This document shows positions 1 to 9,033 of a stretch of DNA of 64,000 nt, piece by piece. The stretch comes from Pelagerythrobacter aerophilus (GTDB lineage: Bacteria > Pseudomonadota > Alphaproteobacteria > Sphingomonadales > Sphingomonadaceae). The position numbers and the translations under genes are program-made. Under the pieces are notes generated by a model. The model was not told the DNA's origin. It saw only the letters and a list, made by a program, of their open reading frames with translations, and ran no database searches. The stretch covers positions 434,001-498,000 of the forward strand of contig NZ_QXFK01000019.1 in the NCBI RefSeq assembly GCF_003581645.1, in the 5' to 3' direction. Position 1 is the stretch's first letter. Each line of letters opens with the position of its first letter.

Positions 1-15
1 ATTTCACGTAGGCCG

Positions 16-534
16 CTACTCGCTCGGACGGTCGGCCTGATTTCCGTCCGCCTGATTTCCGTCGGTCGGCGTCGGATGGCTGCGGCGCCAGGTCGTCTCC
101 TCGGAGCGCTCGCCGGCAAGCGGCGCGCTCTCTTCCGGGAGGCGATAAAGCACGCCCTCGGCCACGGCGAAGGCATTGGTCTCGCCATCGCGGGTGATCA
201 GGATGCGGCTGTTGTCCTCGCCCCAGGTGAACTCGCCAGTGTCCTCCGTGCCGTCGGGCGCGATCCAGGTGTACGTGCCGTCGTCGCCGAGCGTGATCCG
301 GTCGATCTGGCCGTCCCTGTTGTGCAACTCGTAGGTGCCTGCGTACTGGACCGTACTGCGCGCATCGAGCGGCACTTCGGGATATTCGACGTCCACTTTG
401 GGCAAAGTCACGTCAACCGGTGCCTCGACATCGTCTGTTTCGACCACGCGGTCGTCGACTTCGGTGGTGTCGCCGCACGCGGCGAGCGCCAGAGCGAGGG
501 GGATAGCCAGAGCGAGGCGGGCAGGCGTGTTCAT
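16..534 (-). CDS. Hypothetical lipoprotein, 172 aa
   Basis: Predicted lipoprotein of unknown function. The N-terminus is a type II signal peptide with lipobox L17-A-A-C20, so the mature protein should be lipid-anchored, probably in the periplasm or outer membrane. The mature part begins with an acidic, Pro/Val-rich stretch and then a short beta-rich segment (YELHNRDGQIDRITLGDDGTY region, about residues 68-120) that could fold as a small barrel. The C-terminus is hydrophilic and carries a tandem GNQAD repeat (two copies) from a 15-base duplication near position 40-75. It lies 88 bases downstream of mccB on the same strand but has no visible tie to leucine catabolism. No family recognised. Confidence 0.75.
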   Translation of the reverse strand: MNTPARLALAIPLALALAACGDTTEVDDRVVETDDVEAPVDVTLPKVDVEYPEVPLDARSTVQYAGTYELHNRDGQIDRITLGDDGTYTWIAPDGTEDTGEFTWGEDNSRILITRDGETNAFAVAEGVLYRLPEESAPLAGERSEETTWRRSHPTPTDGNQADGNQADRPSE

Positions 535-622
535 GGTTCTCTCCTCCGTAAGCTTCGCCCGTTCAATGCGCGAACCCCGGGCGGGGTTTCGAGAAAGTCC
601 GCAGGCCGGGCGCCGTGGTTCT

Positions 623-2230
623 TTACATCCGGAACACGCCGAACGTGGGCCGTTCGGGTATCGGTGCCTCGAGCGCCGCGGCGAAAGCGAGGCCGAGGAC
701 GTCGCGCGTCTGAACCGGATCGATCACGCCGTCGTCCCACAGCCGCGCGGTGGCGTAGTAGGGGTTGCCCTCGTCCTCATACTTCTGGCGGATCGGGACC
801 TTGAACGCCTCGGCCTGTTCCGCGCTCCAGCTATCCGCGTCGCGGTGGACGGTGGCGAGCACGCTCGCGGCCTGCTCCCCACCCATCACGCTGATGCGCG
901 CGTTGGGCCAAGTGAAAAGGAAGCGCGGCTGGTAGGCGCGGCCGCACATGCCGTAGTTGCCGGCGCCGAAGCTGCCGCCGATCACCACGGTGATCTTGGG
1001 CACCGTCGCGGTGGCGACGGCGGTGACAAGCTTCGCCCCGTGCTTGGCGATCCCTTCCGCCTCGTACTTGCCGCCGACCATGAAGCCGGAAATGTTCTGC
1101 AGGAACAGCAGCGGAATGCGCCGCTGGCAGGCGAGCTCGATGAAATGCGCGCCCTTCTGCGCGCTTTCGGAAAACAGCACGCCGTTATTGGCGAGGATCG
1201 CCACCGGCATGCCCCAGATATGCGCGAAGCCGCACACGAGCGTGGAGCCGTAATGCTGCTTGAACTCGTGGAACTCGCTGCCGTCGACGATCCGCCCGAT
1301 TACCTCATGCACGTCATAGGGCGCGCGCACGTCCTCGGGCACGAGCGCGTAGAGGTCTTCCGCGTCGAACTTCGGCGGACGTGGCTCGCGCAGCTGCACG
1401 CTCTCGGCGCTCTTCGGGTTCTCGCCGAGATGGCTGACGATATCGCGCACGATCGTCAGTGCGTGCTCGTCGTTCTCGGCGAGGTGATCGACCACGCCGG
1501 ATTTCTTAGCATGGAGGTCGCCGCCGCCGAGATCCTCGGCGCTGATCTCCTCGCCCGTCGCCGCCTTCACCAGCGGCGGGCCGGCAAGGAAGATCGTGCC
1601 CTGATTGCGGACGATGACCGTCTCGTCGCTCATGGCCGGCACATAGGCGCCGCCCGCGGTGCACGAGCCCATGACGCAGGCGATCTGCGGGATGCCGAGC
1701 GCGCTCATGTTCGCCTGGTTGAAGAAGATCCGGCCGAAGTGGTCACGGTCGGGGAACACCTCTGCCTGATAGGGCAAGTTCGCCCCGCCGCTGTCGACCA
1801 GATAGATGCAGGGCAGGCGGTTCTCCTGCGCAATCTCCTGCGCGCGCAGGTGCTTCTTGACCGTCATCGGGTAGTAGCTGCCACCCTTCACGGTCGGATC
1901 GTTGCAGGCGATCATCACCTGCCGTCCGGAAACGCGCCCGACGCCGGCGATCATCGAGGCACCGTTGACGTCACCCTCGTACATCCCGTTCGCCGCAAGC
2001 TGGCCGACCTCGAGGAATGGCGAGCCCGGATCGAGCAGGCGTTCGACCCGCTCGCGCGGCAGCAGCTTGCCGCGACTGACATGCCGCTCCCGGTGCTTCT
2101 CGGGCCCGCCCAGCGCCGCCTCCGCCACGCGGGCGCGCAGCTCGTCCGCCAGCGCCTTGTTGTGCGCAAAGCGGGCCTTGGCCTCGGGACTCTCGCGATC
2201 GAGCTTGGTGGTAAGAACGGGTGCGGTCAT
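623..2230 (-). CDS. mccB: Methylcrotonoyl-CoA carboxylase, carboxyltransferase (beta) subunit
   Basis: Carboxyltransferase subunit of 3-methylcrotonyl-CoA carboxylase, which carboxylates 3-methylcrotonyl-CoA in leucine degradation using biotin carried by the alpha subunit. The 535 residues match the usual MccB length (about 535) and show the acyl-CoA carboxyltransferase pattern throughout: the [19 protein letters not shown] segment, [13 protein letters not shown], the [17 protein letters not shown] oxyanion region, and in the C-half [11 protein letters not shown] and [11 protein letters not shown]. These distinguish it from PccB and AccD. It starts with ATG overlapping the stop of the upstream membrane gene (ATGA), so it is translationally coupled in an ivd-membrane protein-mccB operon. 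The alpha subunit (mccA) is not in the window and would be expected beyond its left edge or elsewhere. Confidence 0.95.
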   Translation of the reverse strand: MTAPVLTTKLDRESPEAKARFAHNKALADELRARVAEAALGGPEKHRERHVSRGKLLPRERVERLLDPGSPFLEVGQLAANGMYEGDVNGASMIAGVGRVSGRQVMIACNDPTVKGGSYYPMTVKKHLRAQEIAQENRLPCIYLVDSGGANLPYQAEVFPDRDHFGRIFFNQANMSALGIPQIACVMGSCTAGGAYVPAMSDETVIVRNQGTIFLAGPPLVKAATGEEISAEDLGGGDLHAKKSGVVDHLAENDEHALTIVRDIVSHLGENPKSAESVQLREPRPPKFDAEDLYALVPEDVRAPYDVHEVIGRIVDGSEFHEFKQHYGSTLVCGFAHIWGMPVAILANNGVLFSESAQKGAHFIELACQRRIPLLFLQNISGFMVGGKYEAEGIAKHGAKLVTAVATATVPKITVVIGGSFGAGNYGMCGRAYQPRFLFTWPNARISVMGGEQAASVLATVHRDADSWSAEQAEAFKVPIRQKYEDEGNPYYATARLWDDGVIDPVQTRDVLGLAFAAALEAPIPERPTFGVFRM

Positions 2231-2652
2231 GGGGTATCCGAATGGCGTTGCGACGAGCGCTTCTGGCGTATCGCAAGGTAAAAGACAAAGGCGGCGAAGG
2301 CGCTCTGCAGCGCGAGACCGGGCAGCAGCTCGGTGTAGCCGGCGACGAAGGCCGTCCAGGCATTCACCAGCACGTCAGACGCCATGATCAGGCAGCCGAG
2401 GACCAGGGCCGGCGCGGGCCGCCACCAGATCAGCAGGGCCGCGATCGGGTCCAGGAACAATAGGCTGGTCCAGTAGGCATTGAAGCCCAGCGGCATGAAC
2501 TCGTACGGCAGCCAACCGTAAGTGACGACGTCAGCGGCATGGCTCGCCGCGCCGAGCAGGAAGCCGACGGTCCAGATCAGCATCGCGATCTGCGGGATCG
2601 GCTTCCGTTCGGCGCCGAACCGTTCCTCCCTGGCCGGAGACGGGTTGCTCAC
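2227..2652 (-). CDS. Small integral membrane protein between ivd and mccB
   Basis: Unrecognised 141-residue membrane protein. Four hydrophobic segments are visible at about residues 22-45, 52-77, 80-103 and 108-130, with a hydrophilic, Arg-rich N-terminus and a basic C-terminus. It starts with GTG inside the stop of ivd (GTGA) and ends inside the start of mccB (ATGA), so it sits translationally coupled at both ends within the leucine-degradation operon. The tight packing argues that it is a genuine gene and co-expressed with the pathway; a role in substrate movement or membrane association is only a guess. No conserved catalytic motif is apparent. Confidence 0.8.
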   Translation of the reverse strand: MSNPSPAREERFGAERKPIPQIAMLIWTVGFLLGAASHAADVVTYGWLPYEFMPLGFNAYWTSLLFLDPIAALLIWWRPAPALVLGCLIMASDVLVNAWTAFVAGYTELLPGLALQSAFAAFVFYLAIRQKRSSQRHSDTP

Positions 2653-3815
2653 CCGGCGGCCCCGATGAGCTCGCGGCCGATCAGCATGCGGCGGATCTCA
2701 TTCGTTCCCGCACCGATGTCGAGCAGCTTGGCGTCGCGCAGGTAACGCTCGACCGGCCAGTCCTTGGTGTAGCCCGCGCCGCCCAGCGCCTGCACCGCCT
2801 CGCCGGCGACGCGGAAAGCGTTCTCGCTGGCGAGCAGGATCGCGCCCGCGGCGTCGAAGCGCGTGGTCTGGCCCGCGTCGCAGCTCTTCGCCACGGCATA
2901 GGTGTACGCGCGTGCCGACTGCAGCGCGACGTACATGTCGGCGACTTTGGCCTGGATGAGCTGGAACGCCCCGATCGGCTTACCGAACTGCTTGCGCTCG
3001 CGGACGTAGGGAATCACGCAGTCCAGGCAGGCCTGCATGATGCCGAGCTGGAGGCCCGCGAGCACCACGCGCTCGTAGTCGAGTCCGCTCATAAGCACGC
3101 CGACGCCGCCGTGCAGCGGGCCCATCACGTTCTCCTCGGGAACGAAGCAATCGTCGAACACCAGCTCGGCCGTCGGGCTGCCGCGCATCCCCATTTTGTC
3201 GATCTTCTGCCCGATCGCGAAGCCGGGCATGTCCTTCTCGATGATGAAGGCGGTGATCCCCCGGCTGCCGCCCTCGGGATCGGTCTTGGCATAGACCACC
3301 AGCGTGTCCGCATGGGTCGCGTTGGTGATCCAGAACTTGGTGCCGTTGAGCCGGAAGCCGCCCTCGACGGCGTCGGCCTTGAGCTTCATCGAGACGACGT
3401 CGGAGCCGGCCTGCGCCTCGCTCATCGCCAGAGAGCCGACGTGTTCGCCCGAGATAAGCTTCGGCAGATACTTCGTCTTCTGCTCGTCGCTGCCCCAGCG
3501 GCGAATTTGGTTGATGCAGAGGTTGGAATGCGCACCGTAGGAGAGGCCGATCGAGGCCGAGGCGCGGCTGACTTCCTCGACCGCAATCACGTGTTCGAGA
3601 TAGCCGAGCCCGAGCCCGCCGAACTCCTCCTCCACCGTGATCCCGTGCAGCCCGAGCGCGCCCATCGCGGGCCACAGCTCGCGCGGGAACCAGTCCTCGC
3701 GGTCGGCCTTCTCGGCCAGCGGAGCGATCTGCTCGTCGGCGAAGCGGCTCGCGCTTTCGCGGATCATTTCCGCGGTTTCGCCGAGCTGGAAATCGAAGTC
3801 TGGGGTGGCGCGCAT
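2649..3815 (-). CDS. ivd: Isovaleryl-CoA dehydrogenase
   Basis: FAD-dependent acyl-CoA dehydrogenase of leucine degradation, isovaleryl-CoA to 3-methylcrotonyl-CoA, the substrate of the downstream mccB product. The 388 residues have the full acyl-CoA dehydrogenase layout: N-terminal helical domain (to about 120), the middle beta domain with AMSEAQAGSDV and FWITNA, and the C-terminal helical domain ending ...LLDIGAGTNEIRRMLIGREL. The catalytic base is the IVD-type internal Glu (E248 in GLDYERVVLAG) rather than the C-terminal position, where GTNEI has Gly before Thr. I chose the ATG at 3815 because an AGGAG lies 6 bases upstream and the family begins here; an in-frame extension to 3935 has no family match. 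First gene of the ivd-membrane protein-mccB operon. Confidence 0.95.
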   Translation of the reverse strand: MRATPDFDFQLGETAEMIRESASRFADEQIAPLAEKADREDWFPRELWPAMGALGLHGITVEEEFGGLGLGYLEHVIAVEEVSRASASIGLSYGAHSNLCINQIRRWGSDEQKTKYLPKLISGEHVGSLAMSEAQAGSDVVSMKLKADAVEGGFRLNGTKFWITNATHADTLVVYAKTDPEGGSRGITAFIIEKDMPGFAIGQKIDKMGMRGSPTAELVFDDCFVPEENVMGPLHGGVGVLMSGLDYERVVLAGLQLGIMQACLDCVIPYVRERKQFGKPIGAFQLIQAKVADMYVALQSARAYTYAVAKSCDAGQTTRFDAAGAILLASENAFRVAGEAVQALGGAGYTKDWPVERYLRDAKLLDIGAGTNEIRRMLIGRELIGAAG

Positions 3816-3962
3816 GAGAACTCCTGTTTGCGGCCACGGCGCATAGCCGAGCGCGCGAATGGCGGCAAACATGCGCGCCAGGCGAAACACGCAGATGTTA
3901 AGCCCCATCGCAAAAGTATCTGGGATTCCGGCCATTTTTTACTATCGTGCCCGAGGATCGAA

Positions 3963-5480
3963 ATGCAACCGAACGACTCGACTCTCTGGCCGCATCGCGC
4001 GGCGCCCGCCCCGGCGTTCTGCGGGGACGGCCAGCGCGCAAAGGTGCTCGCCGCGCATGGCTTCAACTCGCTGCGCGACGACCCCGAACTGGCGGAGATC
4101 GCCCGGTTCGCCGCGCAACTGTGCGACGCGCCGGTTGCGTTGGTCACTCTGGTCGAGGCCGAGCGGCAACGGTTCCTCGCGCGCACCGGCGTCGACATCG
4201 ACGAGACGCCGCGTTCGACCAGCCTCTGCGCCCATGCGATGATGGGGGGCGGGCTGCTCGTCGTGCCCGACGCGACCCAAGACCCGCGCTTCGCCGATTT
4301 CGAACTGGTGACCGGCGAGTTCGGGCTGCGCTTCTACGCCGGCGCGCCGCTCGCCTCGGCCGAAGGTGCGCCGATCGGCGCGCTGTGCGTGATCGATACC
4401 GCGCCGCGGCCGGACGGACTGACCGACCTGCAGCGGCACGGGCTCACGGTGCTGGCGCAGACGGTCAAGCGCCGCATCCAGGCGCGCCGCGAATCGCGCG
4501 AGAGCGAGGCGGAGCATGCCCGGCGCAATGCCCAGTTCCGGACGCTCGGGGACTGGCTGCCAGACATCATATGGTCGTCCGACGGCGAGGGCCGGTTCGA
4601 TTACTTCAGCGGCCGGTGGGAGAAGGTGACCGGGCGCAAACCTCCGCGCGATATCGAAGGCTGGCAGCCGTTCATCCATCCGGACGATTGGGATGCGACC
4701 TATGCCGGCTGGACCGATTGTTCGGCACGCGGCGATACTTACGAGGCCGAATACCGCCTTTCCCAGACCGACGGCGGCTGGCGCTGGACGATGGCGCGCG
4801 CGCTCCCGGTCAAGAACGAGAGCGGCGCGGTCATGCGGTGGTTCGGCACGCTCACCGATATCGACGAGAAGCGGCGTCAGGCCGACAGCAGCGGGGCTGT
4901 CGCGCATGAGATGGTGCACCGGATCAAGAACATATTCGCGCTGATCTCCGGCCTGGTCTCGGTCCGCACGCGGGGTCACGAGGAGCTGCGCGACTTCGGT
5001 GAGAACCTCGTCGGCACGATCGCCGCCTTGGCCAAGGCACAGGATTTCGTCCGGGTTTCGGGCGCTGAAGGGTCGGGCGACCTGCGCGGGCTGGTCCAGG
5101 GGCTGCTCGATCCGTTCTCCGGCGAAGACTCGGCGCATATCTCGGTAGAGGGGGACACGGCCCCGATCGGCTCGCGATCGGCCACGCCGCTCGCGCTGGT
5201 GCTGCACGAACTGGCGACCAATTCGGTCAAGTACGGCGCACTGTCGGTGGAGACCGGGCGCGTCGCCATCACGCTGCAGGCCGAGGACGAGGACATGGTG
5301 GTCCACTGGGTCGAAGCCGGGGGGCCCGAGCCAGTGGTGGTGAACGAAGGGCGCGGGTTCGGCACGCGGCTGATCGACATGAGCGTGACCGCGCAGCTCG
5401 ACGGCAAGGTCGAGCGTGACTGGCGCAAGGAAGGCCTTGCCGTCACGCTGCGCCTCTCGCGCGAGAAGCTCGCCAACTGA
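3963..5480 (+). CDS. HWE-family sensor histidine kinase with GAF and PAS domains
   Basis: Cytosolic sensor kinase of 505 residues with no membrane segment. A GAF domain spans about residues 22-170 (pattern AVLVTLVEAERQ...STSLCAHA...FYAGAPL...ALCVID), followed by a PAS/PAC domain at about 190-305 (IIWSSDGEGRF, HPDDW, DGGWRWTMARA). The dimerisation/phosphoacceptor box has HRIKN with His319, and the ATPase part carries LVLHELATNSVKYGAL (N box) and VHWVEAGGP, the W-x-E signature of HWE kinases. Such kinases often act in light, redox or general stress signalling, but the input here is unknown. Start ATG has GAGGA 6 bases upstream. No cognate receiver is adjacent; the next gene is convergent. Confidence 0.9.
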   Translation: MQPNDSTLWPHRAAPAPAFCGDGQRAKVLAAHGFNSLRDDPELAEIARFAAQLCDAPVALVTLVEAERQRFLARTGVDIDETPRSTSLCAHAMMGGGLLVVPDATQDPRFADFELVTGEFGLRFYAGAPLASAEGAPIGALCVIDTAPRPDGLTDLQRHGLTVLAQTVKRRIQARRESRESEAEHARRNAQFRTLGDWLPDIIWSSDGEGRFDYFSGRWEKVTGRKPPRDIEGWQPFIHPDDWDATYAGWTDCSARGDTYEAEYRLSQTDGGWRWTMARALPVKNESGAVMRWFGTLTDIDEKRRQADSSGAVAHEMVHRIKNIFALISGLVSVRTRGHEELRDFGENLVGTIAALAKAQDFVRVSGAEGSGDLRGLVQGLLDPFSGEDSAHISVEGDTAPIGSRSATPLALVLHELATNSVKYGALSVETGRVAITLQAEDEDMVVHWVEAGGPEPVVVNEGRGFGTRLIDMSVTAQLDGKVERDWRKEGLAVTLRLSREKLAN

Positions 5481-5524
5481 TCCCGGGTCCCGGGCCGCAG
5501 CGGCCCAGCCCGGCGGATCGAACC

Positions 5525-6955
5525 CTAGGCGGCGTCCTTCCGGTCCGCACCCGGCATCGTACCGGCAGCGAGCGGTAGCCGGATTTCGGCTCGCAACCCG
5601 CCGGCCGCACGGTTGGCGAGGGCGAGCTCACCGCCATGCTGTTCGGCGATCGCGCGGGCGAGCGTGAGGCCCAGGCCCGCGCCGCCGGTCTCCCGGTTGC
5701 GCGATGCCTCGCCGCGAGTGAAAGGCTCGGTCATCTCCGCAATGCGTCCTTCGGGAATCCCAGGTCCCTTGTCGTCGACCCGCAGAATCGCCCGGTCGCC
5801 TTCGCGCAGCAGCGCGACTTCGGCTCCACCGGCATAGCGCACCGCGTTGGCAATCAGATTGCGCAGGGCGCGGCGCAGCCAGGTGATGTGCACCGGCAGG
5901 GCCATGCGCGTCGTCTGGCCGAGCGTGACCGGATCGCCCATGTCCTCGAACTCCTCGACCACGGCGGCGGCCAGGGCGGCGAGATCGACGCGCTCGGGCG
6001 GCTCGCTCGCGCGGCCGACGCGGGCGAGCGAGAGAATGTCGTCGAGCGAGCGGGTGATATCCTCGATCGTGGCGGCCATCTTGGCGCGCTCGCCTTCGTC
6101 CTCGACCGATTCGATCCGCACGCGCAGCGCCGAGAGCGGAGTCTTGAGATCGTGTCCGATCGCGCCGAGCATGACGTCCTTCTCGTCGAGCAACGCCGCG
6201 ATGCGCGCCTCCATCGCGTTATGCGCGGCGATCAGGCGCCGCACGTCGTGCGGCCCGTCCGGGGTGAGCTGCCCGTCCGGGCTTTGCGTGCGCGCGAACG
6301 CCTCGGTCCGCTCGGTCAGCGCGGCGAGCGGACGTGTGATCCGCCGCAACAGCAGGAAATGCAGGCCGACCAGCAGAATGTAGATCACCAGCGTCTGTAG
6401 CAGGATCGATCCGATCACCCCCCGCTGGCGCGGAGGAATGGGAACCCGCGCGATCATCCACCCCTCGCCATCGCTCCGCTTAAGTGCGGCGACAAGTACC
6501 CGTCGCGGCTCGCCGTCACCGGCCACCAGCCGCCTGTACAGACGAGGGCGATCGAGGATGTAGGGGTCGCGCGCTATCGGCCGCTCGACCACGATCAGTT
6601 CGGCCACGGCCATGCCCTGATCCTCGACCACCGCGCGCAGCGCCTCGGCACGTTCGGGGTCGATCTCGTCGCCTGGCAGTGGCGCGAAGCTGTCGGTCCG
6701 CGCGATCCGCAGCGGACGCGTGAAGCGGTCGATCAGATGCCGGCGACGTCCCTCTCCCCGCCATCGTCCGTCGCCCTCGCTGCGCGGCTCTCCGCGCACG
6801 ATGAAGGCGAACGCCGCGGCGTTGAGGACCGAAGCCTCGCGCCGCGCTTCGGCGGCCTGCCACAGGAGCGCGGCGGAGATCGCCTGCGCAATCAGCAGCA
6901 CGGCCGCGACCGCCAGCAGCATCTGGCCGAGGAGGCTTCGGGGCCACAAGCGCAT
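5525..6955 (-). CDS. Membrane sensor histidine kinase (EnvZ-like, HAMP)
   Basis: Second gene of a two-component pair; it follows the response regulator gene after 2 bases. The 476-residue protein has a transmembrane helix at about 10-32, a periplasmic sensor region of about 145 residues, a second helix at about 180-203, a HAMP domain (204-256), and a kinase core. The phosphoacceptor is His268 in AIGHDLKTPLSALR; N box around NLIANAVRYAGGAEV, G1 DKGPGIP, G2 GGAGLGLTLARAIAEQHGG. The layout resembles EnvZ/RstB-type sensors paired with OmpR regulators. The stimulus cannot be read from the sequence; the sensor part is Arg-rich and unrelated to anything I recognise. Confidence 0.92.
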   Translation of the reverse strand: MRLWPRSLLGQMLLAVAAVLLIAQAISAALLWQAAEARREASVLNAAAFAFIVRGEPRSEGDGRWRGEGRRRHLIDRFTRPLRIARTDSFAPLPGDEIDPERAEALRAVVEDQGMAVAELIVVERPIARDPYILDRPRLYRRLVAGDGEPRRVLVAALKRSDGEGWMIARVPIPPRQRGVIGSILLQTLVIYILLVGLHFLLLRRITRPLAALTERTEAFARTQSPDGQLTPDGPHDVRRLIAAHNAMEARIAALLDEKDVMLGAIGHDLKTPLSALRVRIESVEDEGERAKMAATIEDITRSLDDILSLARVGRASEPPERVDLAALAAAVVEEFEDMGDPVTLGQTTRMALPVHITWLRRALRNLIANAVRYAGGAEVALLREGDRAILRVDDKGPGIPEGRIAEMTEPFTRGEASRNRETGGAGLGLTLARAIAEQHGGELALANRAAGGLRAEIRLPLAAGTMPGADRKDAA

Positions 6956-6957
6956 GG

Positions 6958-7692
6958 TCAGCGAGGTTCCGGCGCGGCGCGGCGCACGTCGGCGGCGAAG
7001 CGGTAGCCGCCGCCGCGCACGGTCTGGATGAAATGCGGGCTGCGGCTGTCTTCCTCGATCTTGCGGCGCAGGCGGCTGACCTGGTTGTCGACCGCCCGGT
7101 CGAACAGATGCGCCTCGCGCCCCTGGACCATGTCGAGCAGCTTGTCGCGGTCGAGCACCTGTCGCGCGTGGTCGAGGAAGGCGCGCAGCAGACGGAACTC
7201 TGCGGTCGAGATCGGCACGATGGCGCCTTCGGGATCGGTCAGCTTGCGCTTGAGCGGGTCGAGCCGCCAGCCTTCGAACAGGTAGTGCGCGTCGCTCTCG
7301 GCCGGCGCGGCGGCACGCCCCGCCCGGCGCAGGACCGAGCGGATGCGGGCGACCAGTTCGCGCGGCTCGAACGGCTTCACGACGTAGTCGTCCGCCCCGA
7401 TCTCCAGCCCGATGATGCGGTCCATCGCCTCGCCTTTCGCGGTCAGGAAAATCACCGGCAGATCGCGCGATTCGACCAGATGGCGGCAGAGCGACAGGCC
7501 GTCCTCGCCCGGCATCATGATGTCGAGCAGCACGAGATCGGGGACCTCGTCGAGCAGCGCGCTGCGCGCCGCCGCGGCGCTGGGTGCCTGCCGCACGACG
7601 AACCCCTGGCGGGCCAGATACTCCGCCAGGGGTTCGCGCAGGCTGGCCTCGTCGTCGACCAGCAGCAGGCGTGTGGGCGCGGTTTCGTCCAT
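6958..7692 (-). CDS. OmpR-family response regulator
   Basis: DNA-binding response regulator of 244 residues. The receiver domain (about 8-122) has the acidic pair D13-D14, the phospho-acceptor Asp57 in LVLLDIMMPGEDG, Thr85 in FLTAK and Lys107 in YVVKPF. The C-terminal winged-helix domain (about 140-238) has the OmpR/PhoB pattern ...STAEFRLLRAFLDHARQVLDRDKLLD...RAVDNQVSRLRRKIEED...IQTVRGGGYRF. GGGAG lies a few bases before the ATG. It is first in the pair with the membrane kinase. The exported EF-hand protein gene lies 48 bases upstream on the same strand and could be read through or be part of the same transcription unit; that link is inference. Confidence 0.95.
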   Translation of the reverse strand: MDETAPTRLLLVDDEASLREPLAEYLARQGFVVRQAPSAAAARSALLDEVPDLVLLDIMMPGEDGLSLCRHLVESRDLPVIFLTAKGEAMDRIIGLEIGADDYVVKPFEPRELVARIRSVLRRAGRAAAPAESDAHYLFEGWRLDPLKRKLTDPEGAIVPISTAEFRLLRAFLDHARQVLDRDKLLDMVQGREAHLFDRAVDNQVSRLRRKIEEDSRSPHFIQTVRGGGYRFAADVRRAAPEPR

Positions 7693-7740
7693 TGTCTCCC
7701 GCCTAGGCCTTCGGCCTGCCGGCGATCAAGCGAGCTGCGT

Positions 7741-8436
7741 TCAGCCGCTCTGACGCGCGGCGCGGCGTTCCTTCATCCGCTCGCGCATGGCTTCACGGGC
7801 GGCCTGGCGTTCGGCTGCGGTGATCGTGCCGTCGCCATCGGCATCCGAGCGGGCGAAACGCCGTTCGAGCGCCGCGTCGAATTCGGCGCGCGTGATCGCC
7901 TTGTCGCCATCGGCGTCGGCCCCGCGCAGCATTGCCATGCCCATCATGCGGCCGCCGCGGCGGCCATGAGACATCCTGCGTTCGCCGCGCGCTTCGCTGC
8001 GGGCCTCGCGTGCCGCCTGCATCTCGGCCTGGGATACGCCGCCACTGCCGTCGGTATCGAGCCGGGCGAAGCGCTCGGTGCGGCGCTCTTCGCGCTTTTC
8101 GGCGCGCTCTGCACGCCGCTCGGCCATTTTTGCGCGGCGCTCGGCGCGATGCGCGTCCATCTCGGCCTGCGTCACCTCGCCATCGCCGTCGGTATCGAGG
8201 CGGGCGAAGCGCTGGGCCTTGCGGGCTTCGCGATCGGCGGCGTCGAGCCTGCCGTCGCCATTGGCGTCGAGCCGGGCGAACATGGTGCCCGCATGCGCGG
8301 TCATCTCGGCGCGGGTCACATTGCCGTCGCGGTCCGCGTCGGGGCCGTGGCGACTGCCGCCATGCTGCGCGAGAGCCGCGGCGGCGCCGCCCAGCACGAG
8401 CGCGGCTGCGGAAAGGGAAAGGGCGATCTTGTTCAT
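7741..8436 (-). CDS. Exported protein with six EF-hand loops
   Basis: Predicted periplasmic calcium-binding protein of 231 residues. A Sec signal peptide (MNKIALSLSAAALVLGGAAAALA) should be cleaved near residue 23. Six EF-hand loops of the D-x-[DNS]-x-[DNG] type can be read at residues 33-44 (DADRDGNVTRAE), 57-68 (DANGDGRLDAAD), 81-92 (DTDGDGEVTQAE), 127-138 (DTDGSGGVSQAE), 174-185 (DADGDKAITRAE) and 198-209 (DADGDGTITAAE). Loop 2 ends in Asp instead of Glu. The fourth has Gly at position 6-7 region and the fifth has Lys at position 6, so affinities may differ. A long Arg/Glu/Ala-rich helix (about 93-126) separates loops 3 and 4, and a Gly/Arg/Met-rich stretch (about 148-172) separates 4 and 5. 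Confidence 0.9.
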   Translation of the reverse strand: MNKIALSLSAAALVLGGAAAALAQHGGSRHGPDADRDGNVTRAEMTAHAGTMFARLDANGDGRLDAADREARKAQRFARLDTDGDGEVTQAEMDAHRAERRAKMAERRAERAEKREERRTERFARLDTDGSGGVSQAEMQAAREARSEARGERRMSHGRRGGRMMGMAMLRGADADGDKAITRAEFDAALERRFARSDADGDGTITAAERQAAREAMRERMKERRAARQSG

Positions 8437-8637
8437 CGTCGAACCTCCGTTCGGGGGAAAGGTTGAACTGCGAGGCCGCCCGGAAGGGGGGAGGTTGAAG
8501 GCGGCTCCCGCAGCTCAGAGTGCCTTTCTAGCCCGCGATTGTCGCACGATTATCCCACCGATGGGCCAAAGTGTCGCGGATTGTCGCAATACCCTCGCAG
8601 CGTTCAAGAACGCGCAAGGATCGAGACCGCGATGCGG

Positions 8638-9033
8638 CTAGCGAGGGCGGTGCTCGGTCCCTTCACCCGCGGTGATGAACAGCGCCGCCGCTTCGCCTTC
8701 GACATCTGCCGTGTGCCAGGTCCCCGGCGGATTGATCGCGTATTCGCCGACCCCGAGAGTCACCGTCGCAGCCGAGCCGTCGGCATGTTCCTGGTGCAGC
8801 GTCAGCGTGCCTTCGAGGCACAGCACGACTTCGTCGCCCGCCGGATGCATCTCCCAGCTATCCCACGGCTCGGTGAAGCGGTGGAAGCTCACCAGCCGCC
8901 CTTCCTTCCCGTCGGCGGCATGGCGCGCGACATAGTCGCCGTACCATTCCATGCCGGTGAACTCGGGTTCGCGCACCGCCGCGGCGCCGAGCCCGAGGTG
9001 GATCGGGAACCGCTCGATCGACGTCCCGCTCAT
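8638..9033 (-). CDS. Cupin-domain protein
   Basis: Small cupin of 131 residues. Cupin motif 1 is visible around SWEMHPAGDEVVLCLEGTLTL and motif 2 around GEYAINPPGTWHTADV, giving likely metal ligands His, Glu and His. The protein lacks a signal peptide and is probably cytosolic. The ATG at 9033 overlaps the stop of the VOC-family gene (ATGA), so the two are translationally coupled; an in-frame extension to 9300 lies antisense-free but inside the VOC gene and is not cupin-like. Substrate unknown; the VOC neighbour suggests a small-molecule modifying pair, which is inference. Confidence 0.85.
   Translation of the reverse strand: MSGTSIERFPIHLGLGAAAVREPEFTGMEWYGDYVARHAADGKEGRLVSFHRFTEPWDSWEMHPAGDEVVLCLEGTLTLHQEHADGSAATVTLGVGEYAINPPGTWHTADVEGEAAALFITAGEGTEHRPR

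Noticed and set aside
573-588. AACCCC/GGGGTT hairpin between mccB and the first lipoprotein gene
   Set aside because: Stem of 6 bp without a T-run on either strand; too weak to call a terminator.
3111-3962. Long N-terminal extension of the HWE kinase frame
   Set aside because: The upstream part is antisense to ivd; the GAF domain and GAGGA-ATG place the start at 3963.
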